Source: CALKXV01 sp965228905 (GTDB lineage: Bacteria; Pseudomonadota; Alphaproteobacteria; Rhodobacterales; Rhodobacteraceae). From it: 64,000 bases of DNA. Of the stretch, positions 35,925 to 43,671 are shown one piece after another; within the stretch, counting starts at the first letter, position 1; every line of letters begins with the position of its first letter. Both the position numbers and the translations under genes were made by a program. The stretch is from positions 868,001-932,000 of the forward strand of contig CBDDII010000003.1 of the NCBI GenBank assembly GCA_965228905.1, given 5' to 3'. The notes under the pieces are model-generated. The model ran no database searches and was not told the origin of the DNA. It worked only from the letters and a program-made list of their open reading frames with translations.

Positions 35925-36475
35925 GCGGCGACGTCTTCGGTTTCCTCGAAATCGGCAGCGGTCATGAAGGTGACGTCCGTTATCCCGACAAAGCCAAGGA
36001 TGAATGCCAGATAGTCGGTGGCAAAGTCGATGTCGGATCCGATCTGCGTTCCGCCTGATGCAAAGGTGACGATGGCACGTTTGTCCTTTAGAAAGCCTTC
36101 GGGGCCATACTCGCTGTATTGAAAGGTTTCACCGACGCGCACGATCTGGTCGATCCAGGCCTTGAGACCGGCGGGAAGCGTGAAGTTGTAGATCGGCAAG
36201 CCAATGACCAGAACATCGGCGTCGCGCAACTCGCTGACCAGCGTGTCGGACAGGGCGAGAGCTTGTTTCTGCTCTTCCGTCCTCTCGTCGGGCGCCGTGA
36301 AATTCGCGCCGACCCAGGTTTCGTTGATCTGGGGCAGGGCGTCCGTGAGATCGCGTCGCGTAACTTCGGCGGGACCATCCTTTGAGAGTGTTTCGATGAC
36401 CCGGTCGTTCAACCGGCGCGTGACCGAACCCGAGCTGCGGGCCGAGGCGTCGATGCGAAGAATGTTGATTGCCAT
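35921..36475 (-). CDS. azoR: FMN-dependent NADH:quinone oxidoreductase / azoreductase
   Basis: Flavodoxin-fold reductase of 184 aa (EC 1.7.1.17 family), using NADH to reduce quinones and azo bonds. The N-terminal FMN phosphate loop is RIDASARSSGSVTRRLNDRV; the flavin-binding loop GLPIYNFTLPAGLKAWIDQI and FASGGTQ are typical. It is slightly shorter than E. coli AzoR (~200 aa). The divergent LysR gene is the probable regulator (178 bp between starts). Confidence 0.9.
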   Translation of the reverse strand: MAINILRIDASARSSGSVTRRLNDRVIETLSKDGPAEVTRRDLTDALPQINETWVGANFTAPDERTEEQKQALALSDTLVSELRDADVLVIGLPIYNFTLPAGLKAWIDQIVRVGETFQYSEYGPEGFLKDKRAIVTFASGGTQIGSDIDFATDYLAFILGFVGITDVTFMTAADFEETEDVAA

Positions 36476-36653
36476 GATGCGGCTCCTTCAATTTGCGTTT
36501 CCGAACACCTAGGTCGGGGGGAGGTTGGCGGGAATTGGTGGTTTGTGAACCGGTTCTGTGCAAATTTGCGTGAATGAGAGAGATTTAAATTGAGTTGCCG
36601 GATTTTCGCACCATTTTGGGGCGCGGCGATTAAGAACGACGACGGAGAGGTTA

Positions 36654-37532
36654 ATGTCCATCAGCACTTGGGATGAAATTCGCACCGCGTTTCATGTGGC
36701 GCGCATGGGAACGGTCAGCGGTGCCGCAGACCAGTTGGGGGTCCATCATGCGACCGTGATCCGCCATATCGATTCGCTGGAAGACCGGCTTGGCGTAAAG
36801 CTGTTCCAGCGCCACGCGCGGGGCTATTCCTCGACCGAGGCGGGGCGCGACCTGTTGCAGGTCGCCCAGGCCACGGACGATCAGTTTTCGCAACTGGTCA
36901 ACCGCATCAAGGGGCGTGGTGACGAGGTGTCGGGCGAGTTGGTCGTCACGTCGCTGACCTCGGCCTCGCCGCGCATGACCTCTACGCTGGCGCGGTTCCA
37001 GGAAAAATTTCCCGACCTGACGATCCGCTACCTGACCGGCGAGGAATTGCTGCGCCTGGAATACGGCGAGGCCCATGTCGCCATCCGGGCCGGGGCAAAG
37101 CCGGAAAACCCCGACAACGTGGTGCAACCGTTCCAGTCGCAATGCGTCGCACTCTATGCCTCGAAGACTTACGCCGAGGAACACGGGTTGCCGGCGGACA
37201 AGGATGATCTGGCGGGTCACCGTTTCGTCAATTACAGCGATGCCAATTCGCGTGCGCCGTTTTTCCGCTGGCTTTACGAAAGCGTGGAGCCGGAACAAAT
37301 CGTCTTTAAAGCCAATGATTCCCGCGTCATACGCGATGCGGTGCTGGCCGGTGTCGGCCTTGGATTTTCAACGGTCTGGGAGGCAGAACGCTTTCCCGAA
37401 CTGGTGCAGGTCTTCCCCTCGGAAGAAAACTGGTCGATCCCCACATGGCTGGTCACCCACGTCGATCTGCACCGCACGACCAAGGTCCAGGCCTTCCTGT
37501 CGTTCCTGAAGGAAGACGCCAAAAGCTGGTAG
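36654..37532 (+). CDS. LysR-family transcriptional regulator
   Basis: Regulator of 292 aa. The N-terminal HTH is TAFHVARMGTVSGAADQLGV to RLGVKLFQRHARGYSSTEAG, and the C-terminal effector domain runs from about residue 95 (SGELVVTSLTSASPRMTSTL). Divergent placement suggests control of azoR. The effector is unknown, with quinones or electrophiles the obvious candidates given azoR. The gene ends base-to-base against the ArsR gene on the other strand. Confidence 0.9.
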   Translation: MSISTWDEIRTAFHVARMGTVSGAADQLGVHHATVIRHIDSLEDRLGVKLFQRHARGYSSTEAGRDLLQVAQATDDQFSQLVNRIKGRGDEVSGELVVTSLTSASPRMTSTLARFQEKFPDLTIRYLTGEELLRLEYGEAHVAIRAGAKPENPDNVVQPFQSQCVALYASKTYAEEHGLPADKDDLAGHRFVNYSDANSRAPFFRWLYESVEPEQIVFKANDSRVIRDAVLAGVGLGFSTVWEAERFPELVQVFPSEENWSIPTWLVTHVDLHRTTKVQAFLSFLKEDAKSW

Positions 37533-37862
37533 TCAGTCGAGCGCCTCGCGCTTCAGGTAAGCCTCGAAGGCGTCGAGGTCGACGGGTTCGAACTGGCCAA
37601 AACCCTGCATCCAGACGCTGGCGTCTTTCAGGGCGGCGGGTTCAAGCTTGCACCATTTCACACGGCCGCGCTTTTCCTGGGTGATGAGGCCCGCCTTGGT
37701 GAGGATCACAAGGTGTTTCGAGATCGCGGCCAGCGACATCTCGAACGGTTCGGCCACGTCGGTGACGGCCATGTCGTCTTCGAGAAGCATGGTAAGGATT
37801 TGCCGCCGGGTCGGATCGGCGAGGGCCTGGAATATGGTGTCGAGCGTCGGCATCCGCGCCAT
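37533..37862 (-). CDS. ArsR-family transcriptional regulator
   Basis: Winged-helix repressor of about 109 aa: LDTIFQALADPTRRQILTML, recognition region EMSLAAISKHLVILTKAGLI and wing RGRVKWCKLEPAAL. The usual metal-binding Cys cluster of ArsR/SmtB is absent, so it belongs to the non-metal subgroup often linked to SRPBCC proteins; none is adjacent. The start is uncertain (ATG 37862 or 37853, neither with a good ribosome-binding site); the frame remains open into a repeat region upstream. Confidence 0.85.
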   Translation of the reverse strand: MARMPTLDTIFQALADPTRRQILTMLLEDDMAVTDVAEPFEMSLAAISKHLVILTKAGLITQEKRGRVKWCKLEPAALKDASVWMQGFGQFEPVDLDAFEAYLKREALD

Positions 37863-37997
37863 GTGACCGGGCGAGGCGGGAGAGGTCAACAAGGTTGAGG
37901 ATTGGTTGATGGAGGGAACGGTGAGCGTTGCGCCTGCAAGAGGGCAGGGGTTTACGTTTGATGCTCCTTTTGCGCGGGTGAGGGCGCGCGGTTTCGG

Positions 37998-38041
37998 TAT
38001 CGCGTCGGTATCGCGTCGGTATAACGTCGGTATCACGTCAG
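37998..38041. repeat. four 11-bp tandem repeats
   Basis: Units TATCGCGTCGG (37998), TATCGCGTCGG (38009), TATAACGTCGG (38020), TATCACGTCAG (38031), with 11-bp period, about one helical turn. They lie ~135 bp upstream of the ArsR gene. The rest of 37863-38230 shows no credible gene; short open frames there are artefacts of the repeat. Confidence 0.75.
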
Positions 38042-38230
38042 TGCCGGTTTCGGCAAACGCGGGCGGGCGTTCGGTTAGGGATGCGTGCGGCAAGGAAGGT
38101 TAACGCGGGTTAGCGTGCGCTGGACTATCTGGAAAAGGGGGGCGTTTCGTGCTGCCGCCGGGCTGTGGGTGATGTTGGTGAGGGTCGGATTTGCGGACTT
38201 TGCTGCCGCTCGCAGACAACCCTTGTCACC

Positions 38231-38668
38231 TTAGTCATCATACTTTTGAAAATCGTTTCGGAAGACCTCAAAAACATCCTCGCCTAATCGAGTGAGTTCA
38301 TCTTCTTGGTTGTGATGATACTCGATCACTACATGCGGAGCGTCGATCCGAATACCCCAGACTTCATCGGCAGAAGAATAACCAAAGAAGATGAAGTCTG
38401 TCGGGTCAATTCCTGTTGGCTTCCAATACTCGTGATCTGCCCACAGTGAACGCGTTGTTTTGACGAGAGAACCTATGAAATCCTCGTCTTCAAGGGATAG
38501 GAGGTATTTCGCGTTGCCCTTCGGCTCTCTGAAGCCATCGCATTGCAGATAAAGCTCTCGGAGGGCGGATGGGAACCTAATCCCAAGAGCACGTTCCACC
38601 TTGTTAATCCGTTCGGGTTGGGCAGGATCGCCCAAAACCGCATTTGGGATTATTGCTTTCAGAGACAT
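38231..38668 (-). CDS. SMI1/KNR4 (SUKH) family protein
   Basis: Cytoplasmic protein of 145 aa from ATG 38668. It has the SUKH-domain pattern: RINKVERALGIRFPSALREL, LYLQCDGFREPKG, FIFFGYSSADEVWGIRIDAP and VIEYHHNQEDELTRLG. Bacterial SUKH proteins commonly act as immunity proteins for polymorphic or contact-dependent toxins. No toxin gene is adjacent. Base composition is visibly more AT-rich than the flanks, which suggests acquisition. Confidence 0.75.
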   Translation of the reverse strand: MSLKAIIPNAVLGDPAQPERINKVERALGIRFPSALRELYLQCDGFREPKGNAKYLLSLEDEDFIGSLVKTTRSLWADHEYWKPTGIDPTDFIFFGYSSADEVWGIRIDAPHVVIEYHHNQEDELTRLGEDVFEVFRNDFQKYDD

Positions 38669-38822
38669 GCCAGGTTCATAAATCAGTTTTACTGCGGAAC
38701 ATAGTCTGCCGGCTACACTTTGGGCTCGAACCGGACATCTGACGAGATCAATCAAGCATTGAGGTTCTCGGCTGGCCCACAACGACCGCTATGCGGGACA
38801 ATGCGGTCCTTGCGACGTTCTG

Positions 38823-39122
38823 CTAAATCTCGAGTTTTCGCGGCGCGCCGCACGCAGCGCAATATGACGCTTTTGGCGTTCTCAGAGGCTTCCCACAGTC
38901 TGTGCAGGGTGGTCCGTATTGGCTGGCCACGTGATGCATGACGGCATTCACATTTGTCTCTTCACATCCCGTAAGGCGCTCATACTCCGCCAGAAACTTT
39001 GATTGCCTTTCGCGGATGCCAAGGCTTTTGTCTGAAAGAGGTTTCCAAACGGTATCCCGCTCCGCATCAGTCAGCATCGGTATGTCCATATTGCATCGCC
39101 AGCAAAATAGGGTGACAGGCAT
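38823..39122 (-). CDS. small zinc-ribbon protein
   Basis: 99 aa with an N-terminal CWRC pair and a C-terminal treble of CxxC motifs (CTDCGKPLRTPKASYCAACG), separated by a helical linker (KFLAEYERLTGCEETNVNAV). This suggests one or two structural zinc sites. I know no function. It shares the lower GC of the neighbouring SUKH gene and may have arrived with it. Confidence 0.65.
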   Translation of the reverse strand: MPVTLFCWRCNMDIPMLTDAERDTVWKPLSDKSLGIRERQSKFLAEYERLTGCEETNVNAVMHHVASQYGPPCTDCGKPLRTPKASYCAACGAPRKLEI

Positions 39123-39463
39123 GCCAATTTTCTCGCGTCAATTTGCTACTCTGGAGTACGTAGTCGGAATTTCAGAAGAAGGCTACTGGGCTCAAACCGG
39201 ACCTTTGCCCCAAGCCCGTACCGGCGGGCTTCGCCTTGATTCCGCGCGGGGCTCTTCCGCCCAGCAAGCGGCGGGGTGCACCCCGTCCTACGGGGGCTGA
39301 GGGCCAACCCTAAACCAAACAGTTGAATATACTGTCCTGGTGCGGCATTCGGCTCCGACTCACAAAAGATATATAAAACAACATCTTAACCCGAAACCCC
39401 CGCAATTGACTCCTTCCCCCTCCCGGCCTAAACCCCATCCAAACTCTCATGGGGTGTTTTGGC
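39123..39463. other. intergenic region before the atp genes
   Basis: No convincing gene. It contains the palindrome CGGGGTGCACCCCG (39272-39285), followed by an overlapping hairpin CCCCG/CGGGG (39281-39295); the two cannot form together. GGGCTCAAACCGGAC (about 39188) resembles GGGCTCGAACCGGAC near 38720, a short repeated scrap flanking the zinc-ribbon gene. The last 60 bases hold a likely promoter for atpI. Confidence 0.6.
39406..39434 (+). promoter_or_regulatory. probable sigma-70-type promoter of the F0 operon
   Basis: TTGACT (39406-39411), 17-bp spacer, TAAACC (39429-39434), placing transcription start near 39441 and a short leader before atpI (39464). The -35 box is strong, the -10 box weak. 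Confidence 0.45.
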
Positions 39464-39787
39464 ATGGCCGATACCGATCAGGATCGGAAAGCCCGACTGG
39501 ACGCGCTGGAAGCAAAGCTTCAGGAAAAACGTGCGCCGGAGGAAGCGAAACGCCACCAGGACGAGCATCATTCACAGGTCCATGCGGGCTGGCGGATGGT
39601 GATCGAACTGGTCACGGGGCTGGGGATCGGCTTTGGCATGGGATACGGGCTGGACGTTCTGTTCGACACCCTGCCGGTGTTCATGATCGTCTTCACGCTT
39701 TTGGGTTTTGCGGCTGGCATCAAGACGATGATGCGCACCGCGCGGGAATTTGCGCCGGAAGCACCCGGCGAGGATGAAAGGGACTGA
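39464..39787 (+). CDS. atpI: ATP synthase protein I (AtpI)
   Basis: Small membrane protein (107 aa) that assists c-ring assembly. A charged N-terminal half (DRKARLDALEAKLQEKRAPE) is followed by two membrane helices (ELVTGLGIGFGMGYGLDVLF and FMIVFTLLGFAAGIKTMM), the AtpI/gene-1 pattern. ATG 39464 has GGGG-TG upstream; an ATG five codons earlier is in frame. It is the first gene of the F0 operon. Confidence 0.88.
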   Translation: MADTDQDRKARLDALEAKLQEKRAPEEAKRHQDEHHSQVHAGWRMVIELVTGLGIGFGMGYGLDVLFDTLPVFMIVFTLLGFAAGIKTMMRTAREFAPEAPGEDERD

Positions 39788-39789
39788 AC

Positions 39790-40545
39790 GTGGCAGAAGA
39801 AGCGCACGGAGAAGAAGGCGGGCTGGTTTTCCACCCGATGGACCAGTTCATCGTGAAACCGCTGTTCGGGGACGGCCCGGTCGGCGCCTTCACGATCACC
39901 AACGTGACCTTCTGGATGGCCGTCGCCGTTCTTTGCATCGTTCTTTTGCTGGTGATGGGTACGCGGGGTCGGGCCCTGGTGCCGTCGCGCATCCAGTCGA
40001 TTGCCGAACTGGCCTATGGGTTCATCTACAAGATGGTGGAGGATGTCGCGGGCAAGGATGGCCTGAAGTACTTCCCCTATATCATGACCCTGTTCATGTT
40101 CATCGTCTTCTCGAACTTTCTGGGCCTGCTGCCCCTGTCGTTCACCACGACCAGCCATATCGCCGTGACGGCGGTGATGGCGATGGCGGTGTTCCTTGCG
40201 GTGACGATCCTTGGCTTCGTCAAGAACGGTGCCGGGTTCCTGAGCCTGTTCTGGATTTCGAGCGCGCCGCTGGTCTTGCGCCCGATCCTGGCGCTGATCG
40301 AGATCATCAGCTATTTCGTGCGCCCGGTCAGCCATTCCATTCGTCTGGCGGGCAACATGATGGCCGGTCACGCGGTGATCAAGGTGTTCGCGGCCTTTGC
40401 GGCCATCGCGGCCATTTCGCCCCTGTCGATCCTTGCGATCACGGCGATCTATGCGCTTGAGGTGCTGGTGTCCTTCATCCAGGCCTACGTCTTTGCGATC
40501 CTCACATGCGTTTATCTGAAGGACGCTTTGCATCCGCATCACTAA
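39790..40545 (+). CDS. atpB: ATP synthase F0 subunit a
   Basis: Proton-channel stator subunit, 251 aa, GTG start two bases after the atpI stop. About six hydrophobic segments; the critical Arg is in SIRLAGNMMAGH (helix 4), followed by LEVLVSFIQAYVFAILTCVYL with the conserved Gln. The N-terminus FHPMDQFIVKPLFGDGPVG is typical of alphaproteobacteria. Confidence 0.95.
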   Translation: MAEEAHGEEGGLVFHPMDQFIVKPLFGDGPVGAFTITNVTFWMAVAVLCIVLLLVMGTRGRALVPSRIQSIAELAYGFIYKMVEDVAGKDGLKYFPYIMTLFMFIVFSNFLGLLPLSFTTTSHIAVTAVMAMAVFLAVTILGFVKNGAGFLSLFWISSAPLVLRPILALIEIISYFVRPVSHSIRLAGNMMAGHAVIKVFAAFAAIAAISPLSILAITAIYALEVLVSFIQAYVFAILTCVYLKDALHPHH

Positions 40546-40605
40546 TCGAATTGGTGCGTGAAATCACGCATCCTACCTGACACTTCCAACGTAAGGAGAA
40601 TTCAA

Positions 40606-40842
40606 ATGGAAGGTGACGTCGTACAAATGGGAGCTTACATCGGTGCTGGTCTGGCCTGTACGGGCATGGGCGGTGCTGCTGTTGGTGTGGGCCACGTTGT
40701 TGGCAACTTCCTGTCGGGCGCTTTGCGCAATCCGTCGGCTGCGGGTGGTCAGACTGCCACCATGTTCATCGGTATCGCGTTTTCGGAAGCCCTGGGGATC
40801 TTCTCGTTCCTCGTCGCGCTTCTGTTGATGTTCGCCGTCTGA
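40606..40842 (+). CDS. atpE: ATP synthase F0 subunit c
   Basis: Rotor proteolipid of 78 aa, two helices with the polar loop ALRNPSA and the proton-carrying Glu61 in GIAFSEALGIFSF. AAGGAGA precedes ATG 40606. The Gly-rich first helix (GAYIGAGLACTGMGGAAVGV) is normal for the family. Confidence 0.96.
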   Translation: MEGDVVQMGAYIGAGLACTGMGGAAVGVGHVVGNFLSGALRNPSAAGGQTATMFIGIAFSEALGIFSFLVALLLMFAV

Positions 40843-40920
40843 GAACTCCTGACAATCCTTACGTGCCGGTGGGGCGTCCTGCCCCCCGGTTGACCACATA
40901 GGTTTCTCAAGGAGGTCGCC

Positions 40921-41466
40921 ATGGCGACAGAAACAACAGCCGAGGGCCACGGCCTGCCGCATGAAGTGGCAGAGGCACCCGGTATGCCGCAGCTCGATTT
41001 CTCGACCTTCCCGAACCAGATTTTCTGGCTCGTGGTTACGCTGGTCGTGATTTACCTTGTGCTGTCGAAAGTGGCCTTGCCCCGGATCGCCAGCGTTCTG
41101 GCGGAACGTCAGGGCACGATCACGAATGATATCGCGGCGGCCGAAGAGTTGAAGCAGAAGGCTGCCGAGGCTGAAGCGGCTTATGAAAAGGCGCTGGCCG
41201 ATGCCCGTGCCGAGGCTGGCCGGATCGCCGCCGAAACGAAGGCCGAAATGCAGGCCGAGGTGGATGCCGCCATGGCCAAGGCCGATGCCGAGATCGCCGC
41301 ACGCACTGCCGAGGGCGAAGCCGCCATCGCGGAAATCCGCGCCGGGGCTGCCGAGGCGATCAAGGACGTGGCCCGCGATACCGCGAAAGAGGTCGTGGCT
41401 GCCCTGGGCGTCGATATCGACGACAAGGCCGTCGAGGCTGCGGTTCAGGCTCAGGTGAAGGGGTAG
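40921..41466 (+). CDS. atpX: ATP synthase F0 subunit b'
   Basis: Second peripheral-stalk subunit, 181 aa. A cytosolic N-terminal extension, then one membrane helix (QIFWLVVTLVVIYLVLSKVA) and a long Ala/Glu-rich coiled coil (AEELKQKAAEAEAAYEKALA). b/b' pairs are usual in photosynthetic-lineage alphaproteobacteria. It lies five bases before atpF, which would be its stalk partner. Confidence 0.93.
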   Translation: MATETTAEGHGLPHEVAEAPGMPQLDFSTFPNQIFWLVVTLVVIYLVLSKVALPRIASVLAERQGTITNDIAAAEELKQKAAEAEAAYEKALADARAEAGRIAAETKAEMQAEVDAAMAKADAEIAARTAEGEAAIAEIRAGAAEAIKDVARDTAKEVVAALGVDIDDKAVEAAVQAQVKG

Positions 41467-41470
41467 GATC

Positions 41471-42043
41471 ATGAAAAAGACACTGACGCTTTTCGCAATC
41501 CTTGCCGCATCGCCTGCATTGGCCGCGTCGAAGAACCCTTTCTCGGGCGAGTTCTACAAGCTGTCGAACACGGACTTTATCGTTGCGATTTCGTTCCTCT
41601 TGTTCATCGGCGTCTTGTTCTACTTCAAGGTGCCGTCGCTTTTGGCGGGTCTTCTGGACAAACGTGCCGAGGGCATTCAGGCGGAACTGGACGAGGCACG
41701 TGCGCTGCGCGAAGAGGCGCAATCGGTTCTGGCCAGCTATGAGCGCAAGCAGTTGGAAGTGCAGGAGCAGGCCGACCGTATCGTCGCCCACGCCAAGGAA
41801 AGCGCCGCCGAAGCTGCAGAACAGGCCAAGAAGGACCTGGCCGTGTCGATCGAGCGCCGCTTGCAGGCCGCACAGGACCAGATCGCCTCTGCCGAACAGG
41901 GTGCTGTGAAGCAGGTGCGTGACGAAGCCGCCCGCATCGCGGTCGCCGCTGCCGGGCAGGTGGTGGCCAAGGAGATGAGCGCGGCCAAGGCCGGTTCGCT
42001 GATCGACGATGCGATCAAGACGGTGGAAGCCAAGCTGCACTGA
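41471..42043 (+). CDS. atpF: ATP synthase F0 subunit b
   Basis: Peripheral-stalk subunit, 190 aa. A cleavable-looking or membrane N-terminus (TLTLFAILAASPALAASKNP), a membrane segment at about 33-55 (FIVAISFLLFIGVLFYFKVP), then a coiled coil (LREEAQSVLASYERKQLEVQ) to the end. Last gene of the F0 operon; a hairpin follows. The F1 genes are not in the window. Confidence 0.94.
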   Translation: MKKTLTLFAILAASPALAASKNPFSGEFYKLSNTDFIVAISFLLFIGVLFYFKVPSLLAGLLDKRAEGIQAELDEARALREEAQSVLASYERKQLEVQEQADRIVAHAKESAAEAAEQAKKDLAVSIERRLQAAQDQIASAEQGAVKQVRDEAARIAVAAAGQVVAKEMSAAKAGSLIDDAIKTVEAKLH

Positions 42044-42063
42044 GCGACCCCAAAAACTTGCTG

Positions 42064-42089
42064 AAAACCCGGCCGTCGCGCCGGGTTTT
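42064..42089 (+). terminator. terminator after atpF
   Basis: AAAACCCGGC (42064-42073) pairs perfectly with GCCGGGTTTT (42080-42089) around a 6-nt loop, 21 bases past the atpF stop. The 3' arm ends in four T, so it should terminate the F0 operon. Confidence 0.8.
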
Positions 42090-42104
42090 CGCGTTTGTGC
42101 CCCA

Positions 42105-42143
42105 TATAAACCCGAGTTTATGGGCATTGGCCCTGGGTTTATA
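42105..42143. promoter_or_regulatory. inverted repeat upstream of the poly-Asp genes
   Basis: TATAAACCC (42105-42113) and GGGTTTATA (42135-42143) are perfect inverted repeats 21 bases apart, with further GTTTA/TAAAC scraps inside and just after (TAAACCTGG near 42154). They lie 106-144 bases upstream of the first poly-Asp gene. A regulator dimer site is a reasonable guess, possibly for the LuxR-type protein of the same cluster. Confidence 0.4.
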
Positions 42144-42248
42144 GCGTCGGGCGTAAACCTGGGGTCAATGGATCTTGCAGCGGCGATGGGCTGCTTGGGG
42201 GAGCGCTAACCACGCAATCAACCCAAGCACTCCAAGGAGCACACACCC

Positions 42249-42677
42249 ATGCATACCAAGCCCACACTCACGGTCGCCGCTGCATTCACCCTCTGGTCCG
42301 CCGCCGCAAATGCCGGTGCCTTCGAAGACACCATCGTCGAACGCTATCAGGAGATGGGGTTCCAGTTCATCGAGATTGATCAGGGACGAACCCAAACCAA
42401 GGTCGAGGCGATCATGGCCGATGGCCGTAAGGTCGAGGTGGTCTATGACCGCGCGACGGGCCGGATTCTGAAACAGGAGAACGAACGCGCCGATGATGAC
42501 GATATCGGCCGCACCGGTGTTCGCTACGACCGCGATGACGACGACGATTTCCTGGACGATGATGACTGGGATGATGATGACGATGATGATGACGACGACG
42601 ATGATGATGACGATGACGATGACGACGATGATGATGATGACGACGACGATGATGATGACGACGACGACGATGACTGA
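42249..42677 (+). CDS. exported PepSY-like protein with a 35-residue poly-Asp tail
   Basis: 142 aa. AAGGAG precedes the ATG. A signal peptide (MHTKPTLTVAAAFTLWSAAA, cleavage near NAGA) leads to a short PepSY-like unit (RYQEMGFQFIEIDQGRTQTK; GRKVEVVYDRATGRILKQE), then an Asp-rich linker and, after Trp107, 35 consecutive Asp (108-142) to the stop. The tail is coded by mixed GAT/GAC, so it is not a simple triplet expansion. The net charge is extreme; binding of Ca2+ or other divalent cations in the periplasm is likely but unproven. The next gene has the same plan. Confidence 0.82.
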   Translation: MHTKPTLTVAAAFTLWSAAANAGAFEDTIVERYQEMGFQFIEIDQGRTQTKVEAIMADGRKVEVVYDRATGRILKQENERADDDDIGRTGVRYDRDDDDDFLDDDDWDDDDDDDDDDDDDDDDDDDDDDDDDDDDDDDDDDD

Positions 42678-42707
42678 TCGGATACTGACGATCTAACTTG
42701 ATCAATC

Positions 42708-42740
42708 CGGCGGGCCTTGCACTTGGTGCCGGGCCCGCCG
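42708..42740 (+). terminator. hairpin between the two poly-Asp genes
   Basis: CGGCGGGCC (42708-42716) pairs perfectly with GGCCCGCCG (42732-42740) around a 15-nt loop, ending 12 bases before the ATG of the second gene. There is no T-run. It may attenuate, stabilise the upstream message or mask the second ribosome-binding site. Confidence 0.55.
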
Positions 42741-42752
42741 ATGGTAGGACAC

Positions 42753-43133
42753 ATGCTGCGAATTCTGCTTTTTACCCTGATGTTCAGCCTCTCTGCCTTG
42801 ACTGCAAAGGCGGATGCCAACGCGGTGCGCGATGCCGTGGTGCGCGAATTGCGCGAGGACGGGTACAGGGAAATCCGGATCAGCCGCACCCTTCTTGGAC
42901 GGATGCGTTTCGTCGCTGTGCGTCCCGGGGCCAGACGTGAAATCGTGGTCAACCCGGCAACGGGCGTGGTTCTGCGCGATTATCTGCGGATCGTGCGAAA
43001 TTCGGACGACGACGATTCCAGCCGGGCGGGCGGGGGCCATGACGACGATGATGACGACGACGATGATGACGATGACGATGATGATGATGACGATGATGAC
43101 GACGATGATGATGACGACGACGACGATGATTGA
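42753..43133 (+). CDS. second exported protein with a 30-residue poly-Asp tail
   Basis: 126 aa from ATG 42753 (an in-frame ATG lies four codons upstream). The signal peptide is MLRILLFTLMFSLSALTAKA. The middle resembles the preceding protein's PepSY-like unit (VRELREDGYREIRISRTLLG; RREIVVNPATGVVLRDYLRI). After His96 come 30 consecutive Asp to the stop, coded by alternating GAT and GAC. Domain order and position point to duplication of the preceding gene followed by divergence of the folded part, with the acidic tail kept. Confidence 0.8.
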   Translation: MLRILLFTLMFSLSALTAKADANAVRDAVVRELREDGYREIRISRTLLGRMRFVAVRPGARREIVVNPATGVVLRDYLRIVRNSDDDDSSRAGGGHDDDDDDDDDDDDDDDDDDDDDDDDDDDDDD

Positions 43134-43173
43134 GCCGCGCCGGAACTCGGGCCGCACATAGGACACCCTGGAA

Positions 43174-43671
43174 TTGTATCACCGCTTGATCCTCTGGCTG
43201 GTCCTGGCATTGCAGGCGGTGTCGGCGACCTTTTTTGTCAGCGACATCGCGATTTCGGTCCTGGGACTGGAGGTCGAGCCGATTTCATGGGTCTTTGTCG
43301 AACTGATCGAGATCGGGGCAGCGGTCGGTCTGATCACGGGCGTCGTCATGGGCGCACTGATGCTGCGGCAGGCGCGGCGACGGACACGTCGGGCGGAAGA
43401 GGCGCTGCGCCACGCCAAAAGCGCCTTTCGCGACGTGCTGGAAGAGCGGTTTTCCGATTGGGACCTGACGCCTGCGGAACGCGATGTGGCGATGTTCGCG
43501 ATCAAGGGGTTTTCGACCGCCGATATCGCCGCTTTCCGAGGGGTCAGCGAGGGCACGGTCAAGGCTCAGACCAACGCAATCTATCGCAAGGCCGGGGTGT
43601 CCGGGCGGTCGCAGTTGCTGAGCCTGTTCATCGACGAATTGGTCGACGACGATCAGCCCTCGGCGGCGTGA
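43174..43671 (+). CDS. membrane-anchored LuxR-type DNA-binding protein
   Basis: 165 aa, probable TTG start at 43174 behind AGGA (CTG 43168 is an alternative). Two membrane helices (LILWLVLALQAVSATFFVSD; WVFVELIEIGAAVGLITGVV) with only a short periplasmic turn, then a coiled-coil stretch and a GerE/LuxR HTH (LTPAERDVAMFAIKGFSTAD; GVSEGTVKAQTNAIYRKAGV). It has no receiver, autoinducer or PAS domain, so any signal would have to come through the membrane part. It starts 40 bases after the second poly-Asp gene and is probably co-transcribed. Its end overlaps the DUF2237 gene by 19 bases. Confidence 0.82.
   Translation: MYHRLILWLVLALQAVSATFFVSDIAISVLGLEVEPISWVFVELIEIGAAVGLITGVVMGALMLRQARRRTRRAEEALRHAKSAFRDVLEERFSDWDLTPAERDVAMFAIKGFSTADIAAFRGVSEGTVKAQTNAIYRKAGVSGRSQLLSLFIDELVDDDQPSAA

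Noticed and set aside
37906..38103. 65-aa open frame over the 11-bp tandem repeat
   Set aside because: Produced by the repeat itself; no ribosome-binding site and no protein-like composition.
39340..39777. 145-aa frame overlapping atpI
   Set aside because: Out of frame with the AtpI membrane protein and without recognisable content.
42570..43130. GAY repeats considered as a CRISPR-like or purely non-coding satellite
   Set aside because: They are in frame at the ends of two genes with signal peptides and ribosome-binding sites and have no spacer structure.
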